A stretch of 64,000 nt of DNA from NCBI GenBank assembly GCA_950295325.1, contig OX485805.1:28569501-28633500 (forward strand), written 5' to 3'. The notes under the pieces are model-generated. The model saw only the letters and a list, made by a program, of their open reading frames with translations. It was not told the DNA's origin and ran no database searches. Source of the stretch: Polytrichum commune (lineage: Eukaryota; Streptophyta; Polytrichopsida; Polytrichales; Polytrichaceae). How positions within the stretch are numbered: position 1 is the stretch's first letter; every line of letters begins with the position of its first letter. A program made the translations under genes and the position numbers. Below, piece after piece: positions 49,914-62,400 of the stretch.

Positions 49914-50174
49914 TTGGTTGCTTTGCATACAAAATCAATAATTTCTTGCCACTTGTGGTTCGTACTTGGAGGTGATGTTTAAATTTGGTTGAAGAGCAAC
50001 CTACTTCAATTCATTGAGGGCCAAACTCAATCTAGCACCTCTTTGAAATGCCAAAATGAGTTTGACCCTCGCTGAAGCAATATAGAATGCCCTTCATTCA
50101 AGCCTCCACACTACCTCCAAGCACGCACCGAGAACTTACCCAACATGGAAGGTCTTGTATGCAAAACAACCAAC
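49914..50174. mobile_element. MITE family F copy 2 (inverted)
   Basis: About 261 bp with ends ATTGGTTGCTTTGCATACAA and, in reverse complement, AGTTGGTTGTTTTGCATACAA. It shares the TTCCATGTTGGGTAAG and GAGGGTCAAA blocks with copy 1, inverted. The two copies are 260 bp apart. Confidence 0.5.
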
Positions 50175-50421
50175 TCCCGACGCACATATTGAAGTTCAAT
50201 TTTGTATATTTAAGAATTCAGGAAAATGACCAATTTTGGAGATCTGTAGGTCACAAAGCACTAAAAAGCACGTAACAAATACTTCTCCTGTTCCTTGGAC
50301 ATAGGTCTTTGAAGTTGTCAGAATTTAGACAGGCATCAAATTTGCTTAATAATTTACAAAACGGATCTGGACGAAGGGTATTTCAATCTCGTATTTTCAG
50401 ATAGCATGCATTGCTGAAGAC

Positions 50422-53400
50422 CTAAGGCGTATAATTAGGTACCTGTGGCAAGTATTCTTCTAAAATCTTTGTGTCCTTCACTTCTGACAGAAGAAATCCG
50501 ACAAAGAATGCTGCATTTGCTTGGATCAAAGGCCATGGGCTCTCAAATGCCTGCATTCCTCGAAAGTAACAGGCTTGGAAAAACAATCAGATTAAGTGCC
50601 CCAAGACTACATCAGATTGTCCTATTAGTGTGCATAACCATTTGAAGTTACATGTTGGTATCTATGGAGGTTATCATTTTTTACTCACATAAGACAAACA
50701 AGTAGTATGCATGTCAAGGAACATGAAATAACTGGGTAAAAATGATATTCTCAATAAAAAGGTATAGACAATGATATTCTCAACTCCAAATGGAAACCCA
50801 CATTAATAGGACTAGTCTGTGTACTTATGACTGGGCTAGGTTAGCTGTATATACTGTGCAAGTTAGTGTCACATTCGTTGCAATGACTGCTGCTGTAATA
50901 GAATATAATATCAACAAAAAGGAAAAGCAAGTCTCTGTCATTGTTTTCTTAGACATAATTAGTTAACTAATTTTTGTGGAACAAATATTTGGCAGCTTCA
51001 CATTGTGAGTTGTCGGACTCGCCTGAACTGCAGTCGTGACAAATTTGTCAACTTTATCTTGGAACTGTATCATAAGATGCCTCACAAACTCCTTGACAAA
51101 ATCGTTGTACTCCAGCCTGAAAATACTTTCAATTATATCATCAGGTAGGTCTTCTACAGCAGCTCTGCTTGAACTGCTTACACATAATTTTTGGAGGTGG
51201 ATGGTCACCTGCTAAGTTTGGTAATTTGCAGTCATATATTTTGACGTGATGCACCATCAGAATTGATATGGCAATGGCGCTTGAATGAATGGTGGAACTT
51301 TCTTAAATGTGCGAAAGCTAGTTATCATGCCATGTAAATGTTTCCCTCTAGAAAATTAGAACTTGTCTTATCAGTTATATCTGTTAATATATTGCTTTGG
51401 TTGAGATGGTGGGATACATCCATGTATTGAGGCTTACCCACGACCAAAGTCAAATGTTCGCATGTTAGCCAATGCTCTGATATCTTGAGCTTGTAACAAT
51501 GGGGATAAGATTCGTAAGGTGTTCTGGACATATTCAATCAAGTCATAAGAAGTTTTCCTGGCGAATTTCAAATTTGTATTGAAGTTTTTGCTAGGTAATT
51601 TAGAGTGTTCAAATATAGAGGCAGGACTTGGGCTATTGATATGAGGTTCACAGAAATAGTCTTCTAGATGATCACAATCTCCAGAGGCACAGAAAATTGT
51701 CGCCTTACATATATCTCTACACATAAGTTTAGAAAGCATAATCAACCCACAAAATGGATGTATTTTACTGATGAATGTGCCTCTCTACAACTTCGTGACC
51801 CGTATAGGCATGTGAATTACTCTCAAACCGATTTACAAGTCTGAAACAATTATGTGGATGAATTTATGAACTTGAGGGTTCACTTTCACAGATGATAAGG
51901 GTAAAAAGGTTGGACTTACTTCACAAGCCTGAGAAACCGAAGGCGCTTCGTCATTGACATGAAAAACCAGTTGCGGCAGAGTTGCATGCACCTGGTGGAG
52001 AGAAGCACCATCAATTGCAGTTAATGAAATTGTTGTATCCACTACGATGAGGGTAGTTTAAATCCAAGACTTTAACCCAGAACCCATGGGAATACTGAGG
52101 TCACTAAGGAGGGAATGGTGTTAGGATGGGACCTTCCTATCGCTTGATTTCCAGTGCACCCAACCACTCTAGGCCCACCCAATCATAGTGGGCGTACCCA
52201 GGTGACTCAGAAATGTGCAACCAACCATGTGGAAACCTAGTGGTTTTCCCCTCTACACCAATCAAAGCGTTCAATCAAGCGGCAATTTAAAAGGCAGCAA
52301 GGTTTCTCTAAATTTCATAATGCATGTTTTACATATAAAATTAGACCAACTCGAAGATGAAGCAACGCCATAAATCACGGTGGTGGCAACATAAGAATCA
52401 CCTCTTTCTCATTCTTCTATCGAATATGACAGGATTCTTGTTGACTTCTAGTCTCCAATAAAGAGTGAATAGAAGGATTGCAGGAGTTGAGGATGGGACC
52501 TGTTCCATGAAGGTCTGAAGGTGAATACCAGTGGCAAATCTACTCAGTGTCCCTAGTGCCTGAAATGCTGCTGCTCGTATCCTTTCGAGCTGGTGAACCT
52601 GCACATTGAAAACATTTGTCCAACTTCACAAGATGGGATAGAAGCAATATATTTATCTCTTGAATTTATTCCAAGGGTCACTGGTTTTACCAGTGTTGGA
52701 CCGGTATCACCTTTTATTTTAAACCACTCGGGTATGTATGATGAGGATTTATTTTATTATTATTTTTAAATTGGTAGGGTATGGGTATCTCAAGATATTT
52801 CTATTTGGATACATTTCAGAAACATATACCATGCGAGAAGCTTCATACCTAGGTAACTTTATCCTAGTATCATTATGGTATTAGGATGGTCTTGTCCCAA
52901 ATAATGACTTGGGTTTACAAAGATACCCAGATACCCACCAATTATCATCTGAGATACCCACCAAGTATCAATATTTGACTGGTATGTACAATTTTGATAT
53001 TGGTCAGGTAGGTTCTTTGGTACCATTATTGACATTGTGTATTGGTACTATGCACTCACCTATAAACCAATCCAAAATTTTACAAGTTTCTATAATGAGG
53101 ATTCCAATTTTTTTGATACCAATAGGGTATGGGTATATGAAAATATTATGTTTCCGATACCATTTGGGTCTATATAGCATGCAAGAACATTCATACCTAG
53201 GAAAAATCGCCCTAGTATCTTTAAGGTTTAGAATGGTATTTACCCAAATACTCAAATAATAATTCAGGTATGCAAAGATTTTCTGACCTTGACATACCCA
53301 ACAAATATCAAATTTCAACTGGTATTACAATTTTGATGCCCACGGGTGGGATCTTTAATACTACTATTGTTCTTGATTATTGATACCATGCATCCACCTA

Positions 53401-56400
53401 TATACCAGAACAACATTGGTTATTACCTGGAGGGAACGTAATTGCACAGAGAGGTCCAGAATCATGGGACTGACAACATCCTCTGCTGCAACATCCAGAA
53501 CCTGATGTTTGATCCAAGGATAACTTCCGTTAGCATGGGTTGGAGGCATTGGACACAATGATGAGTTACCAAAGTGTTGTTACTTCTCAACCAAATAGAA
53601 GAAAAATTGGAAATTCTAACAGAGCTAGGTAAAAAGGAAGGCGTAGCACAAAAGGTCAAGAGTCTTAGATGCCTACTGATGAAAGTCCATGCACAGCTGC
53701 ATAAATAACCTCCTCCTCAGTGTCTCCCATTAGAGGAGCAATCACATTGAGTAATTGTGATGCATATTTGGTAAATTCTTGCAGAGGCATCTGCACACAG
53801 ACTTCAATCCAGCTGAAGAAAATTAATTTTGTTGAACCTCTATATACCTCCAAGTAGGATAACAAGTGGAGTATGTACATGTTTGGCATAAAATTTTGTC
53901 TCATTTAAATTAACTTTCTAATTCAGATTCAAGAGAAAGTAAACACTTCAGGGCATGAATTGGATCAAAGACATTGGCTGATCACTTAAGTCGCATGTCT
54001 CTTTAACAAAAGAAGCTAGAAATTCCAAGATGGTCTGCTAGGGAGTTAAACGTCAACCCATTGAATACTACATTTTACCATATTCAACAGTACGGATATG
54101 ATTTAAGTGAATCGTAACAGGTATTCTTTAATGTGAACAAAGTTTGAGCATTGAAAGTCTCTTATCTGCAGTCATCTCAATTTCAAAAAAACACCTTTGA
54201 CCTTTAAGGGTTAAGAGTGTGAACCTGAATGAGGCCTTTCACACATAAGGATCGAACTCTTGAAGATTCATCACCAGCATGTGCACTCAGAGCCCTCATT
54301 ACAGAGTCTAGAATGGTATCTCTGTCTTCACTGCAGACAGAAGGGGAACTGAATCAGAAAGCCCGTCATTAAATATGCTGTAAATTGATTTTTTCTTTTG
54401 AAGCAGGAATAGATAAAATGATAAAGGTAGGGATGAAGTTAGAATATGAAATCAGTCATCATAATTATTTTGAAGTGGAGGTGCTGAATTCCAGAAATGT
54501 TTCTATTAAAGGTGAAGAACTACACTGTTAGTCCAATTTGTGTGTGCGTGGAAAATTCCCGTTTGATTAAAATAGAATGCGTTTTCCAATTATTTAATTT
54601 TCTAGAATACGAAAAATAGTAGTGTGTTAGGTGAAAAGCTTAGGTGCAAATAAGTTGTGTGGTTGGTCGTCTGATGCCAGATGCATTGTTGGAATGACAA
54701 ATTACACCGTAGTAAGGAAATTAGACTATGTTCAATAAATCCTTTCCCAGAAGATTGATGTGTATGAAAATAAAAAATAAAAAAATTGTGCTCGAGAAAG
54801 TCAACGCCACAGGACAAATCAGTGTACCTGTGCTGCACTAATTGACACAAGGCTGCGGCTGCCGCAGCTCGCTGGGAGTCCTGAGACCTATCCAAAGCTG
54901 GGCAAAGTAATGTGCACATCCTGTCAACCTGCATGTAGACTTGCACAAGATGATGGTGGGCTTTGGAGTTGAAACAAACTAGGCTGCATCTGGATGTTAG
55001 GACATGCAGTCTAGTTTGGTAAGGGACACCTGAGTACCTTAAGAACGCACATGAGCTATTCAATTTACCATAGGAAATAAGATGCTACACCACAAATAAA
55101 AATTGGACCAATTTTTTCTGTGGCAGGTCAAGTGCTGCGGAATTTACCCATTGTGGCCTTATCCTTGCAGAACATGAAGCAATCTCTTCTATAGCTTCCG
55201 TCCAACGCTCCCCGCTCAGTCTTTTCTCCCCATCATCATACAAAACCTGTAACGCAATGCTTGCATTAGCAATAATTATTGACTAACATCTTAGCATTAA
55301 TTCCTTGGATAGTGCTTGATTAACACCTTAATAATCTCACTTCTAGATCTACTTCCTATACTTTAATGACTTGTTCCCATCCTGAGATTTCCGAAAGATG
55401 CTCAATGATGGCTGCAAAGTTGTGCATTCTGAGGTTTAAAGTTGGTTATTAATTATTGGAGTCATTACCTTTCCCATCTCTTCATCGCCTATAGTCTCAC
55501 AGAAACATTGAAAAGTTGAAATGAAATCCCTGTACATCCCAAAATCCCTTTGGCATCAGGATTGAACACCATTTTCTACGAAGTGTGACTGAGGTTCAGT
55601 TTCAAATAAACAGAACAAATTAGGACGAGTGTTCAGGAGAAATGCACCAGATTTTAAATATACATTCCTACCTCAACGGTTGGATGTCCATCCTAACAAC
55701 CCATTGGATGCTTCCAATATGGAATAACAGGGAACACAGGAGCTGTGGATAGCATACATCCACTGCCTTCTTTACCACATCATTTGCGCCCCTGCTTACA
55801 GAGAAGTGGATGTAACTGTTAGGTAGCCATGATGGATTATGTATCAGAGAAACATTGGAATTATTCAAGGTTGTGAAGTTCCAGCCAGATTTATTCTTGA
55901 TGTAATAATTTACCTCAAGCTTGTTGTACGCTTAACACCCTCTGTTTAACATTCTAATCGCTATGTTTAGATGGAACTCATAATTGCAAAGCATATGTAC
56001 CTGAATATTCCTCCAATAACAAGAGTGGCTGCATGTGGAAGTTGGCTTTGCAGTGTCAAGTGCTCCAACGCATCGCTTTTATCGGGAACACTATGACTAA
56101 ATATGCGCTCCTGCTCAAGTATTCCCACCACATGCTCAAGAAACAAGAGGGACAATACCTCATGATGGGCAATGGCCTGCCAAGTCCCGAATTATCACAT
56201 AAGAATACACATAAGCATGTCTAAGTGCTCACAGAACATGTTTACTTCTTAGAATGGGGCAGCATTCTAATGTGAAATTTCAAAGTCCTCATGACTCAAC
56301 CTGGATGACACTTATTATGGTTTATCAACAGTTCGGATTCATCTAAGTTGATTCGTGATTCCTAATTTGTATTTTGGACAAGGAGGTGAGTTTAAAGCTA

Positions 56401-59400
56401 GCAGAAACATAATATTGTGAACATTATCGGCCTCTAGAGAATTCCTAAGGACCATGAGAGCGCACATTGAAGAAATATGTATTAAAGGCACACCGTGTTA
56501 TTCTGTTCCACTGAAGATTCTCAGGACTATCATTGTGGAGGTCCACATGGATACATTCATTTCTAGCTCTAGAGATAATTGTGCAGTTGAAATGCCTCAC
56601 CAGAATTGTTCCGTGTACTGGCCATCCCTTCTTCATACTCTCTTCCTTCACCAACTCTGTCTCGGCTACCGCTATTACTTCATTGAAAACAACTTTTGCA
56701 AGTGAATGCTCTGCAAGACTGCAAATCTGGACAATACGTCCAATTCTATGACCAACGAAGAGAGAGGAGCATGTCTTGTATTTGAGAAAAATATATCAAT
56801 AGGAAAGGATGGAACTGACAGATGTAAATCAAGAAGCTCTTTTTGTCTGTTGTCAAGCAGAAAAAGAAACTCAAATCTTAAAAACAGCGAGACAATTGGA
56901 TATGTGAAATGATCTGTACGGCCACAAAAATTTCTTGACGCCTGTCATACTCAGCTGCTGCAGCTGAAAGTAAAGCCCGTGTTATCCTGGCACACAAAGA
57001 AAGAAAAAGTCCTATAAGCTCAGCTTAGAGCAAAAAGAATCCATTTCGATCCATGGCCTTCAGAATATACATAAACTTATATTATTACCTGGATACATCT
57101 TCTTCTTGCAGCTGACTTCCTCGCATGGACATGAGCTGGGTTGCTGCAAAAACTCCTTGTCCTGACCGCAAAGTCTTATCACAAATGGATGATCTGCATC
57201 CTCTCAGGGCCGCTACTACCTGTAACTCATACCAAGAGACAGTAGAGTGAATCATGACCCAATCAACTGGCAAGACAAATAAATCAATTTGATTATGAAA
57301 AACCAGATATCCATACAAAAATAGACGAAATTGCACATTGCCCAAGCAGAGTAATATGAAAAACATGTCGTATCAAAAACTCAAGGTGATTCACCCTATT
57401 TCCCCCCTTTTACAGCATAGCCTTGAGATCACACACATAGCTGATTTACACCAGTAGGTAGCAGTCAACCTATCATTGAATTTCAGCAGTAATATTCAAG
57501 TAGAGAACAAGTTAGACTTTGGCATGCTCGTGGAACAGCTGCAAATCTTAAAGAACTTACTTCTAGAGTGCTTAATAGTCCTCCTAAAGTATTCACAATG
57601 TCTCGCAAGATATTCCTCCACCCTTCGTCCTTCTGTATGAGGAAGAATAAATCACAATCACAGATATTAAAAAAATAATGAAAGACTGGTGTATCATATT
57701 ATGCAGTAAAGATGCAATAACATTGATTGAAGTATATTCAGATAATTCTTCGTTCATGTTCTTATGTAACCTGCACACTGCTGTCATTCTCATAATCTAA
57801 AAGAGTTACATGGAACTCGCCCATTTCGTAGTTTCAATAAAGTCCTGTACAGCTGATAAGGCAGCGCTGGGAGCAACGTGGTCCTCCTGGGTCTCTAACC
57901 CAACTGGCTCATTCAGGAGGACTGCGATTTTGAAGAGCATGTAAAGTGCCTGCGGTGCAACTTAATCTGTTAGTCCGGAGAACCTATATGATAGTGGAAC
58001 GACCCCACATAAATTTTAGTTTCTGCTCATTGTTTACATCCTGATTTAATGGATTCAATCAGAAATCCTATTATGATCAAAAAGAGTTACAACTACCAAA
58101 GGACGATGAAATTTATAACCCATACTGGCGAAGAGTATCTATCAAGACTCAACTGCAGTACCTGAGCAGCGATCTTCCTTATTCCAGGAGAAGTGTCTGC
58201 ACAACGTGGTATGTACACCATTACTCTTTCTCCCAACTTCAGGAGCTCACGGGGTGGCAACACAGCAAGAGCTGCAGGTCAAACAAATCAATAAGTACTG
58301 AATAATCTTTTCTTCCCTAGCCAAATGTGATTTCCAAAGAGTAGATAAAGGCACCATTATTGTTGAAGTTTCTGCTGCAATGTTCCATGCAAGATTTCCA
58401 GAAAGAAAGAACGAAAGTAAGATATAGTTAGTGAGAGAAAGCTTGGTTCCAACATAACATCAGATAATATCCCTTGGTTTCAAAACCAAATTGGAGTAGT
58501 TCTTTTGATGCAGAAATCTAGAAGCTAGTGAAAGTACAAGCATCAGGGTCACCAAGAGAGGTACCGCCATCTGGAGAAGGAAAGCTGCTCGGTAGATTTC
58601 TTTGTTGTTAATTATTTTCTACACCCAATGGGGGGAAAGCACAGTGATGGTAAGTAGATTCCCTAAGTATTTTATGGAGGGTCCCTATTGGAAGCAATTG
58701 TTACCTGCAGAGGTAGTTAGGCCCCCATCTGTATTTGATTGAATGTGCATGCAATCGCCTGTGCAATTGAAAGAGCAACTGCCAGCAATGCAAAGCAACC
58801 GAAACTGACAAAGAAGTGCCAGCACCATGCCACAGGCTCTCTCCCTTTGGCACTCTATTGTGGAAGAAATATATTGATCGAGACTTTTAAGTAGATGTTG
58901 GAGGTGGATTGCTCTGCTCTTCCCATCTTCACCACTGCCACATCAGAATTACGTATTTTACTTTACAATTTCCATCTAGAGCATAGCCTCTCTGGGAAAA
59001 TCCACTAAAGCACAGGAAGTTCTTCATTACAAGGAAGTATATAGTTAGATTCTCAAATTTTCATTGAGCTTTGCACATCTACCGACAGCATGACAACATA
59101 CCTTCTGGACATTTATTTATCTCTAGATCGTAGGTGGACTTAGTTTGACGGTCATTCACATCTTAGATTAACAATGTGGAGAGGCTCCAAATTAGCTGTA
59201 AATTGAACACAAGCTTTAAAATATTTCAACATTTTCCAGGACCAAGTACTGATGGTGTGCCACATTCTAGGAAGTATAGTTAATTTTATTCATGTGTACC
59301 TGGTCTGCAATATCATGCACATCAGCGTGTTCAAGTTGGAGAATAATGTTTCCGTGACTGGAAATGACTCTGGTAGAGCCAGTAGTCCAAAAATGGCCTG

Positions 59401-62400
59401 CATGCACACAGAGCACTTTCATATCATCAACATGCCATACTAATCGGATACTCAACAAAAATGAAGATGAAATCATGCATGAGGCTCCTGACGGCACATA
59501 TAGGATACTTGCTTAAGCAATAATCATTTTCTGCTAACACCTGAACATGGGCTTAAAAAACATTCCTAGGTTGATCCTGTGATTTCACCTACTTGAAGGA
59601 CATGGTCTCTCATTTCCGTTGTTAATCTGGGCTCAACTGATACCAGTGTCGAGCAGACATTAATAGCCGTTTCCTGCAGAATACAATTTCACCAAATTAT
59701 TACTTCAGTGCAATTAATTGTACGGAGGGACATGGACACATGAAAAGGTTAAAGGACAGGTAACAATACATATTCTACAAGAAAATTTTGCAAAAAGTTT
59801 CATAAATTTCATGAATATTCAGAGCTTTTCCTGTGTGCGCAGGAGGTTGAGGTCCAAGGAGTCACTGTCGTTTGTGGTCATTAGAGAAATGACGTAGTCA
59901 AGCATAATGTCTCTTCTCTTCAGTGGAAACGTTATGCCATTTTTTGCAGCCTTCATGACCGCTTGACCTGTAAAATGCATCAAACAAAACTTCAACCCCG
60001 GGTAGGTCACTCAAATCCCCCTTAATAGACCAAGTAACACACAGCTTATTATTGAGTGTGACTTCAGAACTAGAAGCTCCAGATAACCAAGTCAGGGTGC
60101 AGGCGGGAAGTTTCTGAAAGATTTCACACCTAAGAAGTTGATAGCACTAATAATAGCTTGTCTGACTGTTTGAACGCTCATGTTGGAACTTGTAAGCTTG
60201 AATGTTCCCTGCACCATGATGACAGTGAAGAGCACATGAGAAGAATTAAAGAGTTTCAAATGCTTCATTATTATGTTGTTCCTTTTAGAGAAAGATGGTT
60301 TCCGCTGGACCCAGTCAATATTTTGAGTCCTTTGGTTTTCAGTTAGATATTGCTGATGACAGTGAATACAACATCTCACCAACATTCGTTTCTGCTGTTG
60401 ATTTTCCTGTCTCTTGCAAGATTTTGTGCCTGTTAATTTAGCATATTTATGTTGGGCACTCAACAGCAAACCAATATGCAATTTAGATCCACATTTTTCA
60501 GAAGGTTTCATGAGACAAATTATTAAACAAGAGCATAGTGTGTGAACTTTCACCCTTGCATTTTTGGGGACTATAGGGACTGCAAAAGCAGAATATGAGC
60601 ACCGCAAATGTTCCAATTCCACCTATTATGATAGCATAGTTTACAGGTGAGATCATCTCATATAAAACATATAATGAATGATATTGGAATTACAACTTAT
60701 CTTAATCAATCAGAAGGTGGTATATCTAGACTACAAGAGGAACTTTTGAAGGTTTTCTAGTATGTTCTCAGTATATTTGCCTGACAAATAGAACCTGTCA
60801 ATGGGAACAAGTGGGAGAATACAACTTGCCATCTTACCACAAGTGTGTCAATGCGTGCTTCGATGGCTCTCAATGGTGCATAGGATGCAATGTATCCATA
60901 CATTTGTGCCAAAGCCACAACTACATTGAGAAGTTCTCTAGTGCTCTGGTGCTTCATAGAATATGACAAGAACCTATCACAGAAAGACATTTAAGTTGAA
61001 AGTCTTCATGAGGACAATACTTGAAAAGAAACAAAACAAGGTATCCACATCCTGTAGAAAGAAACTTTTAGAGCTGGAAATCCGATTTCGAAAGCCAAAA
61101 CTAATACTCCTGAAAGGATTTTGATACACTATCTGCTTCCATGATATCTGAATTCATATATAGACAATGACTACAATTCCATGAACCTGTAGTAGATTTT
61201 CTTGAGGATGTGAATGTGACATAATCTTCGCAGCCTTTCCAAAACTGTATCGAGATGAGCAGATGCAACCTGTAACAGCCCAGATTTGTACAATTAGTCA
61301 ATGGTTGACATCGAGTGCACTATGAAAACAATGCCACAGTGTCTTGACTCAAAAAGTACAAAGCCCAGCCAAATAAAGAGGAGACTGGTATAATCAGCTT
61401 ATACTATGTGATAAGTAATTTCTTTTGTGTAGGTTCATCATGACTTGACAGCTTGGTACCAGACCCATGGCCATGGCAAGACCCAATCTATTTGCCTCAT
61501 CTGCATTGTCAGCACGCTTATACATCAAAGAAATCATCCGCTGCACATAGTTCTTGTCATCGACTTTTTGTAGGATAGTTCCCATGCACCTGTTGACCAT
61601 TAAAAATGTTAACTTCCTATTTCTTTGGCGTCAAAACCAGTTGAATACTACAGAGCTACTACAGAGATAGTGTGTTACTGTCTTTGGCAGGAGTTGTTTC
61701 TATACGAGTTGACCAGGAACTTATTGTCTGCCCTCAAAACTATCAGACGAAATCGCTCATAACGGGGAGTACACATGTAAATATGACTTCATGTGGATAT
61801 CGTGTAGCACACACCTGTGTAGAAGTGCACAGTGCTGATTGTCTCCAACATAGAGATTGTAGTGACTAGCCAAGGCAGTTCCAAAAGACATAATCCAATC
61901 AGGATCATGTACAACATCAAGTAACTCAGAGAGGAGCTGCAATGTCAAAAGTCCTACACAGTGAATTATTATTACTTATTTTTATTCTATGCAACAAGCT
62001 AGGAATTACTGAAAGAGTGGCTCATTCCAAAAGGATTATTTATCTGGACTCCTTAGCATTCATTGAAGACTTTCTTGTGTGACATGACTTCAAGATTTCT
62101 ACTCCATTAGTGCAGACTGAGGATCTTCCACCTTCCTCTGTTGTTTAGCTCTCCACAATCACAAAAATCATCTCATCGATGGAAGATGTGATGATGAAGG
62201 TTGTAGTGAATATAGAGGAGAAGATCCTGTGGCTTCTCTTCTTTTTGATAGATTTACTTACAATGAATGATGCACAACTCACAGGGTCCCACAGCATTTA
62301 TCATCTAATACACTTTTGAATAAGGCAAATTTCTAATCCTCACAAATTATCATGTGGCAAGCATCCTAAATTTGCTGTAAGGCTGGTATTTTTGTAGTTG

